In this document: in pieces, positions 53,251 to 64,000 of the stretch
How positions within the stretch are numbered: the first letter of the stretch is position 1
How the letters are laid out: each line of letters begins with the position of its first letter
Assembly (NCBI RefSeq): GCF_000189635.1
Contig: NW_002476322.1
Span: forward strand, 1 to 64,000
DNA: 64,000 nt
Source of the DNA: Tetrahymena thermophila SB210
Taxonomy: Eukaryota > Ciliophora > Oligohymenophorea > Hymenostomatida > Tetrahymenidae
Reading direction: 5' to 3'
Position numbers and translations under genes: made by a program
Notes under the pieces: generated by a model
Told to the model about the DNA's origin: nothing
The model's database searches: none
The model's input: only the letters and a program-made list of their open reading frames with translations

Positions 53251-54257
53251 ATTCTAATTGTTTTTAAAAAAAGTAGGTTACTAATTACTTTGTTAGTAAA
53301 TTTATGATTATTTATTTGCCATTTAGTATATAGTGTTAAATATTATGTTTTTCTAATTTTTATTGTTTGCTAATATGTCTTATTTTGTAACTAGATAATT
53401 AGAATGAAAATATTTGTTATGTTATTTACAAAAAAAAAAAAAAGTTGTAATGACAATCAACCATCAATTAATTATTAATTGAAATATAAACTTAAATTAA
53501 ATGTATAATTTAAATAAGGAAATATACTAACATTTGATCACCTTATATTATAAAGTTGTGGTAAAATTTTCATTTTATTAAAGGATATCTTTAGTTTAGA
53601 GCATTCCAATTAAATTGTCAAGTAATTTCAAAAAAATAAAAATAAAAAATTTAAACCATCCATTTAATTAAATGTAAATCGTCATCAAGCCTATCTTGTT
53701 TTACGTTTTACGGATTACAAATTACCTCAATTTTTTTTAAGTTTGAATTTTTCAACTAGAAGGCAAATCGTGTTTCAAATAAAAAATAACTAATGAATGT
53801 TAACATTAATACCATTAACATTTTTCTATTATTTAATTTATTACATATTTTTTCATACCTTCAAAAAATTAAAGTATTAAATAAATTTTAAAACCTTATA
53901 TAAATATTTATTTATTTAGATAATTCTAGAGATAAATAAATATTTTATTAAAAATTTTTTATATGAAATTAAAAATTCTTCCTTTTAAATGCTTTATGAA
54001 AAAAATTTTCATTCAAATAAATAATTTTTTAGTAGAAAAATAAATAACTCTCTCATTTTTTTAGTGTTTTTGTAATTGTATATTTCTGTTTTCTTACATT
54101 TATTCTCGCAGTTGTTGTATATGGCTGTTCTTATTCAATACAATTAATTTTCCTTATATTTTTTTTTTTGAGCAAAGTTATTCAAGAAAGAATTTTTAAT
54201 TGATAATATCATCTAAAAAAGTAAATATGAAATGTTAATATTTTAGTTCAAAAAAAT
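53251..54257. other. AT-rich intergenic region
   Basis: 1.0 kb between the decayed fragment and the tRNA gene. Nothing recognisable. A T-run just beyond the tRNA 3' end serves as its pol III terminator on the minus strand. Confidence 0.5.
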
Positions 54258-54330
54258 TTCCCCCACCGGGACTTGAACCCGGGTCTGAAGGGTGAAAACC
54301 TTCTATCCTAACCTGCTAGACTATAGGGGA
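54258..54330 (-). tRNA. tRNA-Glu (UUC)
   Basis: Seventy-three bases fold as a complete cloverleaf. The acceptor pairs TCCCCTA (5') with TGGGGGA plus discriminator A. The anticodon stem is GAAGG/CCTTC around loop TTTTCAC, giving anticodon TTC. A consensus B box (GGTTCAAGTCC) and A-box region are present, and a T run follows the 3' end on the transcribed strand. There is no intron. It decodes the ordinary Glu codons GAA/GAG and is not one of the special ciliate Gln tRNAs that read TAA/TAG. It lies 246 bp past the 3' end of paralogue B. Confidence 0.95.
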
Positions 54331-54576
54331 TTACAGAATATTATATAAAATTTTGTTACTCATTTACTATTTCCAATATAATTAGTATGGCAAATAAAAT
54401 TTCTTAATTTAAATGAAAAATATCAAATATCATTTACAATAAACATTAAAATTGAAGTAATTAGATTTGATTATAAAAAATAAATAATCAAGAATTATAA
54501 AATATATATTTTTTAGTTTAATAATTTTTACAACATAAGTAAAATCATTAATAAATATTTAATTTATTTTTTTATT

Positions 54577-57500
54577 TCATTCAAATTTTTGTTCATATTA
54601 TTCTCTCCTAAAAACGAACTTCATTGCTAAGAATAATTTTGTTTGTCTTATCATGATTGTATTTTTTCTGGTTATATAATAGCTCAAGAAGGAAATTATT
54701 GATTGAATTATTACTATATCAATTGTTTGTGCAAAAAGATAGTATAATGCCCACTTTCTATCATAGCTGTATTTGATTTCTTTTAATTCAGGATAAACTA
54801 ATTATGTCATAAGCAAAAAGAATGCAGCAATTGTTATGAGTAAGGATACAGCTATTTTAACTATCTAATATGTTTTTATATAGATAAGAGATTTAGAAAT
54901 GATTCCCTTCAAGGTTATTCCTAACAATATTGAAATGAATGATAGTTACAATGAATTTTCCTATTAAATTATTAAAAAATATGTTTATTTTTAAGATAAA
55001 ATTATAAACTTATTTATTTACCATCAATGCAAATATTTGAAAGCTAATTAAAAATATATTTTTTAAGAAGAATAAGCTGCTTTTTGTTATTCTGCTCTAT
55101 TTGTGATCATAAAATACGAAAAAAGACACTATTTCATTACCAGCCTTTAATTATTTTGATAAAAAATTTTAAGTAAATAAATTTATTTTGAAAATTTTTT
55201 TTACCAGAGTGAAGTATAATTTTTAATTAAATTTAGATTATTCATTTAATAATTCAGAGTTATCAGAATCTTGCATTTTTTATAAAGATTTGTTCTCAAA
55301 TTTGGTTATGCATTCAACATCTTTCATTCATTTAAATATTAATTAATACATTTTTAACATTATAATTTATTTACCTCCTGAAAATGTTGGTAAAATCTCC
55401 TGCTTATTATTTTTCTGATTGACTTAATAAATTTGTAGAGCTTAAGAAAGGTCCATTTATATCTAATTATTTTCTTTTTCTTTAAGCTTCGCTGATTTTG
55501 GAGAGCCTTCTGGAGTTGAAGCTACCTTTTCCATAAATTAGGTTACTGAACTAAATAAACCTACTATACTTCTTTAAAAAAGTAATTAAAATTTTTAATT
55601 ATTAGACATTAATTATTTACGAATTTTTGTTAAAGCTTGTCTATGAACCAATTTTAGTAGGAGAGTTACTGTTTACGCTTATATTGTCATTAGTAAAGGA
55701 TAAGTCCTCTTTACAATCTTTATTTACTTGAGGAAATTCTATTTTTTGAATGTTAATGTTTTAGTCTTGCTACATTATTTAGTAGCTTTTTGGGAGACTT
55801 GATGAATTTTTTTTGAAATTTAGCTTAATTTCTTTCATTTAATTCTCTTTCGTAGGAAGTCTCATTTATTTTTTATCCTCTCTCTTGTTTTCTTCTTCAT
55901 ATTCTTATTAATTAATTCTGTTTTTGTTTAAATAGGATTTAGATTAAAATTTATCCAACATATAGCCAACGATACAGCAAACTATCCAAAAAGAAAGTTA
56001 GATAAATATTATTTTGGAAACCATTGTATCTTGAATTTGAATTTGTTCGTCTATACAGTCTTCTATAGTTGGACCTTTACAGCCTTATTATGGACATTCT
56101 GAGTTGCACTTTATGCACTTTAAATCTATTTCGTCTTGGAAATATTATATTTAAGAAGGACATTCGCTTACACATTTTCCATTCAGCTCAAATAAACCGT
56201 AGTTACAGGTTGTGCACTCGTAAAAACTAGTGCAAGTTTTGCAATAGCCAGAGCACATCTAGCATTATTTATTTTAGTTAGGGAAAAATCCCTCAGGACA
56301 TTTATCAACACAAGTATTATCTTAATATGTGAAATAGTTTTACATACAAGATAAGCAGCTATCTTTACTAGAATTTATGCATTTTGCACACCCTTAAAAA
56401 CATTCTTTAAATTAATTTCCATCTAAATAGTATCCAGCAGGTGGTTCAGAAAAGCATTAATTTTTAAGCATTAAATAACCGCTTTTACACCTAAAAAATT
56501 TAATAAATTTTTAAAAACTTTTAACAAATATTTAAATAAGTAATTTATTACTCTTAGCAATTACTGCTACTTTTATCACACTTACTACATCCTTCATCAC
56601 ATTTTTCACATATGTTTGCAGTAGAGACAAAATAATTTTAAGGACAACTATTTACGCATTATGAATCAAGTATGTATTTTTATTCATGACAACTTTTACA
56701 CTTTTATTTTTAATTAAATTACTATTAAAATTTTTTCTCTTAAAATAATTTTGGATAATTTAATTTTTGATATATTTTTTAAATACTTGATCAGAATCAG
56801 GTCCAAAACATTCTTTGCACTATGAAGAGCACTTATAACATGATCTATTACTCATTTAAAAATAATATCCAGAACTACATTCTTATAGACAATAGCCTTC
56901 TTAATAAACTAATTCTTTTTTAAAAAAATTTTTAGTTTTTTAATTAAATCAACTTTAAAAATTTACATAATGGGCATGTTAGGCAGCTATAAACTCTATC
57001 ATCTGAACATGTCTAACAAGTAGAATTACAATTTTGGCATTCTCTTTATTTATTCAAAAAGCTTCCAGCTGGGCATTGCTCAACGCAATTAGAGTCAGAT
57101 AAATATTTTCCATTTTAACATGACATGCACTAATTAATTTATGATCCTGAGCAAGTTTTGCATTGTGAATGACACTTCAAACATTTTTTTTATGTAAGGT
57201 CACTATAGTGGCCAGGGGAGCATTAGGAATTTTTTCTGCATGTGTTATCACTTTCTTAAAACATAAAATCTTGCTGGCATTATGTGCAAACCCCTTGTTA
57301 ATTACACTCTTCACAATTGTCATTACACTTTTTAATTTAATGTAGAATTTTATAGATATTTAAATAATTTAAATATTTCTTACATTTTAAGATATCATAA
57401 GAATATCTCTGATGCCAAATGATTATGTGGTGAAAGGCTAGGTTAATTGCATATAAATTTCTATTGTTATATTCTATAAACTGTGCTTAAATGTGTAACT

Positions 57501-59171
57501 AAATGAGTCAATAGTGTCTATCTAGCTTGCTCCACAAATATTTTAATTTTTTGACAAGTTTTCGCTAGATTGATAAATAAATGCTACAATTCTTCCATCA
57601 ATAAGAATCTTAAATCCTTCATTGATAGCCATATCAATCAAAACATAGTTGAAACTTAAAGTTAGCATGTAATGAGGAGGTCTTAAAAAGAAAAAAAAAA
57701 ACATGATTACAATCAGATAAGAATTAATTAAAATGCGCTTACATAAACGAAATAGATTTTTTTATAAAGATTTAATTTGTAGAAGGAAGCGGACCACCAA
57801 CGTAAAATTAATTACCACAATATCTAACTTAGCTTTATTAGGTTGAAGAAAAACCAGAGTATTATAATTAAAGGCTATTAGCTTCATCCTAAGATAAAAA
57901 CTAATTGTACAGTCCTTGAAGGAGGAAGCTAGAACCTTTATTGCAGGATGAATACAAAAAAATTAATTTAAACTTAAATATATAAGAATTGTAAAGAAAT
58001 TAAATAAATATACTAATCTTAATATTTTTAGTACTAGTTAAGATCTCAAACATAAATGTTTTTAAATTTAGAAAATTTACTTTTAGATGTTTATATGATT
58101 TTGATGATACATTTTTGCCCTTATTAAAATGTCCACAATGGGCATCTCTTAATACATTAACCTTCGTAGTTAAAAAAGTCACTTTAACATAACTCACAGT
58201 AATTAAATTTATCAGAGTCACATTAAGAGCATTAGCTGATATTACAATTATTCTAAATGCAGCTCTAGCTTGAATGATCTTATATGTATTTATAACTACA
58301 TTGATCTACACATTTATAATTCAAGAAGAGCTTTCCGTTTTAGCAAGTACATGTGTTATCAGTCAAACTTGCTCCTTCTGGACAGGCTGTGCATTCATTC
58401 TAATAATTGAAATATTTATAAGATTTAGGAGTTATTTTACTTTTAACATTCTTTATTTGTTAGATTATTTTTTTAAAATATTTACATGACTTGGCCCACT
58501 GCATTTAGAGCATGATTAGTGGCATTAATGTACTTCAATAAATATATTCTTCAATGCAAAATCATAGGGTGCTATATCATTTGACCCTGGTTGAGCTAAT
58601 CTTGTTAGATTCAACACCAAATTTTATGTATTATGAATAAATGACATCTAGTAAAACTCAAGAATTTAATTTTAGCCTTTAAAGCAATATGGCCTCGCTT
58701 ATTCGTGATCAAAAATAATGATCCCTCCCTGCATGCCATCATATTAAATATTTATTGCGTTGTTTTTCTCCATGCTATTTAAAAGCAAAATTTCAAATGA
58801 TAATGATATTTTATAATGAGGAATTGGTATCTCAAAATCTCTTTTAAGATAAGAATTTTCGTTTTAAGAGGTTGAAGATAAAATATATTTATTATCAAAT
58901 TCTATAAAATCAGTGTCTTCACATTGTATTATCTTAGAATTCTCCCACAATTATTTTAATGATGGATCTAAGACATCTTAATCAAGCTCCTAAAGTAGGT
59001 AACTTTGGCTAGATAACAAATCTATTTAATAATGTAGAAGTAAATCATAAGATAAGAAAAAACTCCATTTGAATTAAAGCAATTAAATATACCTGAAAAA
59101 GCTAGATCAATGAAATATGATAAATAAATGAGGTTTAATAAGAAGTATTTTTAATTTGTTTTTAGTTTCAT
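54577..59171 (-). CDS. Cys-rich surface protein, paralogue B
   Basis: ATG 59171 opens a signal peptide (MKLKTNQKYFLLNLIYLSYF); an intron follows, again phase 1. The first lectin-like module (PHYKISLSFEILLL, IQYDGM) and first Cys-rich unit (CSKCSGPSH) end near 58500. A second module is at about 57580-57690 (PPHYMLTLSFNYVLI). Furin-like CxxC repeats run from about 58280 to 56060. The first TM segment follows GCKGPTIEDCI, close to GCFGPGENDCI of paralogue A, and ends YMLDKF against YFMDKF. Further hydrophobic segments lead to TGA at 54579-54577. It is about half the size of A (roughly 1,300 residues), the difference being mainly fewer Cys-rich repeats. Likely a surface receptor or adhesin; ligand unknown. 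Confidence 0.87.
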
Positions 59172-60251
59172 TTTTGTTACAATTTTTAATTTTATAAGTG
59201 TCAGCTATATTTGTTTTGCTTTTCGATATAATTATCTTCTTATGGTTAAATTCAATAGACTAATTTGATTTTAATTTAAATAATTTGCAAGGGACATATT
59301 CTGAAGTTTATTTGATCAATCAAAGATGTTTGCCAAATTTTTGTTTCAATAATCCGATTAATTAATATTTTGTTTACAATTCATTACTCCTTATTCCCAT
59401 GTAATGAATTTTACTTGGTCTGCTTTACTTACTTTGTGCACTTAGAATGTGGCTAGAGTGAAATCATTATAAGTGAGTAAGTCCTCAATATCAATTTTTT
59501 AGATCGATTTAGGTTTAATATTAACCACTAGAGGATTAACATTTCATGAATAGAGAGACCTTTGCTCCTACAAATTTTATTTTTCTATTTCTTATATTTT
59601 ATGATCGAAAATATTTGTAATAATTTGAAAATAAATAATCTGGTAATAAACAAATTACACTTCTCTTTTCGGAATTGATTGAATCAAAATAGACCTCAAT
59701 TGTTAGTTCCTTATACCTCATCTATTTCATTAGACATTTTGATTTCAAAATATCACTGATAAATAAATTTGAATTCTATTAATTTTACTTTTGATAACAT
59801 CCATATATTTTTGTACTAAATTGTAATTATATTTCAGTAATTTTTATGTTACATTTATGATAATTGATTTATCATAAAATTAAAAAATGTACTAAATAGA
59901 TAATGTTTAATTATTTTTAGCCATTTTTAAAATTAATTTTATCTAAAAATATTAATTGAAATAATTATCTAAATGATAAATATTTAATTATGAAATTATT
60001 GTAATTTTAATTATTTTACAGAAATTCTCTTTCAAATTATTATTTAGTAATATAATGAATTTGAAAATTGAAATTAAATCTAAATTTAAAAAAAATATTA
60101 AAATAAAACAACCAGATAATACAGTAATACAACAAAACAAATTAGTATTTAATTTTAATCAAATCCAAATTCCTCTTTTTAGTCAAAATATAAAAACCTA
60201 TAATCTCTAAACAAAAAATATTTAATTTTAATTTACATCACTCTTTCTAAG
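59172..60251. other. Intergenic region with open minus-strand frames
   Basis: 1.1 kb upstream of paralogue B. 59346-59857 is less AT-rich and holds overlapping frames described separately; the rest is AT-rich. It must also contain the paralogue B promoter. Confidence 0.45.
59346..59857 (-). pseudogene. Possible gene remnant in two frames
   Basis: One minus-strand frame is open from about 59857 to about 59510 (KIYGCYQKQ, TIEVYFDSINSEKRSVI, IKFVGAKVSLFMKC). A second frame takes over around the same point (PLVVNIKPKSIQKIDIEDLL, ADQVKFITWEQGVMNC) to TGA at 59348-59346. The two read like halves of one protein joined by a one-base shift, and no good intron fits. Chance open frames of this length are common here, so this is weak. 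It could be a decayed neighbour of paralogue B or a sequencing frameshift in a real gene. Confidence 0.3.
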
Positions 60252-63200
60252 TCATGATATTCTGACCATTTCATGATGAATTAGTATTTCATAGTCAGAA
60301 TTACTTTATATACAATTCAAACTTTAAATTCTTTTTGTTAATTTTATCATTTTTTTTATATTATTGTTTACTCTCAAAGGATATTCATTTAAAAATCTTT
60401 GTAAAAACCTAAATTTACAGTATTTTATTAAGAAAACAATTTATTACTCTAAGAATGATACCACTATCAGCCATAGCATATAAATCATAAATAACAAATT
60501 AATGATTTGTGTGAAAGTAAACATTACTGTGCTTAGAATTTAAATAGCTTGAGAAGTATCTTTTTCATTGTAATCAGAAAACATTACTGAACATAACAAT
60601 AATATTTAAGAAATAAATACAGATATTTTTTCAATTCTATTCAAGGATTTTGATATAAATGGGTTGCATGATTAAAGTCCTATAAAATACAGCATCAAAA
60701 CAATAGTAATCAATATTCCTGCAATTAAAAAATATTACCTAAAAAAAATACTGAATACTACGATTAATATTTTAACTAGCAACCTAACCATCTCCCAATA
60801 ATAATATTAAGGCCTGTATTCATCATATAAAAATCCATAAGTAAACATAATCTTAACTTTTTTCAACCTGTGTCTTGAATGGATTATCATAGCACAAACA
60901 AATAATGGAAAAGAGGTTAAAACTGTGAGCAACATCAAGAGGCTAAGCAACTAAATCTATTCTAACTAAGAAGAATTACCACATTGTAGGCTAAGATCTA
61001 TCAGTGAATAAGATTTATCTTTCTCTAGCTAGAAACAAGTAAAGCTTGATAGGCATACCTCAAGGAGAATAGAATAAAAAGCTGTTATAAAAATATAAAT
61101 CAAAGATAGGTATCCCATATATATTGATTATTTAAAAGATATCCTCTTAAAGATAAAGCAAAATGCTAAAATTATTGCAATTAATAAAAATAAAAATATA
61201 GGAACCATAAAGAGAAGCAAGAGATACTAATATCCAATAGATGTTGAATAAGATTTATATTCAGATATTAAACAGCTTAAAGAAAAGAACTGAGAGTTTA
61301 AAGGACTATAGGCAACTAACTAATAAGCAGAAATTGAAGAGATGATATCAATATTTATGAATTAAATAGATACAGCAAAGATAGAGGCATGAAACATAAA
61401 TATTTTGATATAAGTTGAAGAAAGATTCTATTTTTATAGAGTCCTACCTATGAAAAAAATACCCATCTTAGCTAAATAAAATGCACATAGTTCATTTCTT
61501 AATCTTTTAAAAGTTGAAATAATTATAATAGCTATACTTATAATTAGGAAAATCATGATGAAAACAAATTTAATTAAATTTTATGTTTTTGAGCTGCATT
61601 TTGAACACTAAAAATTTCCTTAAACTGAATATTATTCTCCCCAATAAACTCCATCAATATCACAATTTAAGCATTATGCTCCGATATGACCTTCATAACA
61701 GAGAGAATTACCAAATCCACTACCTTTGTTTTTATTTAAATTATTTATTCAAAATATATTTTGGAAATATTTATTTAATTAATTAAGAAAAATTTTTTGA
61801 ATTAAAATTTTGTAAATGAAGAAAATATGTGTGAGAAAATTTATTTTAATTAATTTGAGGAATTTTATTTTCAATAAAAATTTAAAGGAGAAAAAAAGAA
61901 TATTTAAAAAAATAAAGTATTGATAGATAATTTATTAATTTACCTGAGATACAACTTTTGGGATTTAATGAGCATTTATAAATTTAACTAACTTCAACAG
62001 TATAATTTGATCTCCAAAAAGAATCCTATAAAAGAGAATAATTTGCGAAACATTCAGAAAAATACTAAAAAGGGCAGGATTAACATTGTGATTGATCATA
62101 ATTGACTTTTTATTAATTACAATATCTGCATATAAAAGTGTTATAAACTCCAGATTAAATACTGACTCTCTCCATTCCTGCTGATTCTTTGCAGCCATTA
62201 TAAATTTTATAATTGCTTGTATTTAAATCATAATATGTATCAAATAATATTTATTTCAAATTTAAGTTTTCTTACTATTTTCCCTTAAAATCTTAGTTTT
62301 ATATTATCATTAAAAAATATGGGGAAGGAGAATCAAAAATTGTAAGTAATTCAGGAGTATCTTACAAATAATTATCATTTTTATTATTTATGAAATTATT
62401 AATATTTCCAAATGAAGATTCTTTGTCAAATTATGTAAATAGTTAATTATTAATTTTAAAAGATAGTAAAAAGGCATAAGTCAAACCTTAATATAAATAT
62501 TTGTTCGTCTAAATTATTGTGTATGGTTATTACAATTCAAAATTCAATTCTTCTATTTTTTAAATAGCAATTTCTTATATCTCAAAGCTATAATCATTTC
62601 CAGTTAAATATGCTACATTACTCTAAAAATTAATTTATTTTAATTCATTTTTATCAGAATTGGATTGCCAAATATAAAGGCCTCCACCAATTTTGCTTCT
62701 GCAATTAATTATATTCAAGTTTTATGCTTTAATTAAAGAACCTCCCGAGACTGCACCTCCTAAATACTTACTGACACAAGAATCAAATGTAGTATTTTAA
62801 AAATATAATTAAATTTAATGTTATGATGAGTTAAGATAGCCATGTAACTGAAAACATCCCCCAAAATCTAAGGAATGACCATTTTTAAAGTAAGCATTTT
62901 CAACATAAAGTTGAGAATAAATTTGAGGGCCAGGAGGATATACATACTCAAGGAATAGAAATGATAAATTTTTTGATTACCCCATATCTGCAAATAAATC
63001 ATGAAGAATCAAACTGCTTTATATCCTTTTAGCTACTATTATGAACTATTGCTATTCTTAATTTTCCTATTTTTCTTGGTACTGAGAAGATTAATTTATA
63101 TTTTATATAACAAAATTTTCAATTTTAACAGCATCGCTATCATCAAAAAAAAATAAAGATTATTGCTTAAACGAAATACTATCCAAATATAATCCTTTTA

Positions 63201-64000
63201 TTAAAATATTTCTAGAAAACGGAATATATAAAAGATACTCATCAAAGACTCCTTTCTCTATATGCATATTTTGTATATTAATACTGTATGATTTAATATC
63301 TGTAAGAGAAGTATAAAATCTGCATCCAGACTTTGAAATAAACTAATTTATATTTACATTACCTACAGACCCAGTTAACAAACTTTAAGTTAATTGGCTA
63401 TTTTCTTGAATTAAAATGCTATCTATATTCAAATTATCAACAGATTAAGCAAAAATGAGTTACTATTTTAAATCATTAGGAATGAATTTAGTTTATGCTC
63501 GAATAACGATTGAACCAATATTTACTGATGTAAAATCTAATATTTCAATATCAAACTAATTTGAAAAATTAGCGATTTGATAGTCTATCTAGTCTATTTA
63601 AATTAAATTAGTTCTTTAATCACGAGATTAATAAAAGGAATATAATAAGAATGATATAGTACTCTTTAAAAATATTTATTCTTAACCTGTAATTAATAAA
63701 TATTTTATTAGTACTTTTTGATCATATTATTCTTCAAATGGAATATAAAATTAAATAAAACTTGATACTAATTATTCATTAAGATTTCTTTAAGGAATGC
63801 TTTTTAGGAGTTATTTTTTTTATATGATAGGGTAAGAGTTGTTTACGATTAACTAGCTAACTTAAATTTCTTTACTTGAAGATAGAATTAAGTTTTTATT
63901 AATAATAAATTATGTCATATTAATCTAAATTTTTTCTATAAACAGTAAATCTTAGCTTATGATTTATAATTAAGATTGAGGTTCTACTAACAAGCTATTA
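60252..64000 (-). CDS. Beta-helix surface protein with Cys-rich stalk and multi-pass C-terminus (partial)
   Basis: The start lies beyond 64000. From 64000 to about 62400 the frame is repetitive beta-strand-like sequence; the clearest repeats, GGAVSGGSL and GGGLYIWQS, resemble the GGA/GGG turns of parallel beta-helix (pectate-lyase/Pmp-type) proteins. About 62215-61570 is Cys-rich (KSCISGSGFGNSLCYEGHIGAQCLNC), an EGF-like stalk. Hydrophobic segments follow: FIMIFLIISIAIIII, and further spans down to LITIVLMLYFIGL and FTQIINLLFMIYML. TGA is at 60254-60252. Several short introns are present. It is unrelated in its ectodomain to paralogues A and B but shares the surface-protein plan. Function unknown. 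Confidence 0.8.

Noticed and set aside
41285..59171. Arrays of similar short units resembling a CRISPR or satellite
   Set aside because: The regularity is protein-level (CxxC...C.GP repeats) with small introns; no conserved direct repeat with unique spacers exists.

Overview
The window is the left end of a ciliate macronuclear chromosome, most likely Tetrahymena or a close relative. It opens with about 360 bp of CCCCAA telomeric repeats. It is extremely AT-rich, and its genes only read through if TAA and TAG are glutamine and TGA is the sole stop. Introns are small, AT-rich and GT..AG. The pure CCCCAA repeat argues against Paramecium, which mixes CCCCAA and CCCAAA. Species cannot be fixed from this sequence alone. 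Standard-code ORF calling shreds every gene here; the models below were read by hand with the ciliate code.

Layout. 1-363 telomere. 0.6-11.3 kb: a small gene 218 bp from the telomere with a possible LC8-type dynein light chain motif (-), a large membrane-anchored PAS/histidine-kinase-like ATPase with a C-terminal receiver (+), an orphan gene with one intron (-), and two small orphan plus-strand genes (10.0-11.3 kb). 13.0-26.0 kb, all minus: SNF5/INI1-type chromatin remodelling subunit, an intron-rich leucine-rich-repeat protein, a DIS3L2-type RNase II exoribonuclease and a membrane-anchored GNAT acetyltransferase. 29.0-32.5 kb: a cyclic-nucleotide-binding protein (+). 33.4-34.3 kb: a small RecA/RAD51-paralogue-like P-loop ATPase (-). 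34.5-35.4 kb: a degenerate tandem repeat. 35.7-40.2 kb: a very Q/N-rich, prion-like protein (-).

41.3-64 kb is the striking part. It is a same-strand cluster of giant secretory-pathway surface proteins. Two are paralogues with a signal peptide, two lectin-like modules, furin-like Cys-rich repeats and a multi-pass membrane C-terminus. A third, truncated by the window edge, has a parallel beta-helix ectodomain, a Cys-rich stalk and a multi-pass C-terminus. Between the two paralogues lie a tRNA-Glu(UUC) and a decayed 5' fragment of a further family member. The fragment keeps its start codon, signal peptide and first intron. This looks like a locus making and losing surface-protein genes by local duplication.

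The genes do not form one pathway. Housekeeping functions (chromatin remodelling, RNA decay), signalling proteins (cyclic nucleotide binding, hybrid kinase) and the surface-protein cluster simply sit side by side. Spacers are 0.1-3 kb of very AT-rich DNA in which I see no promoters that could be called with confidence.
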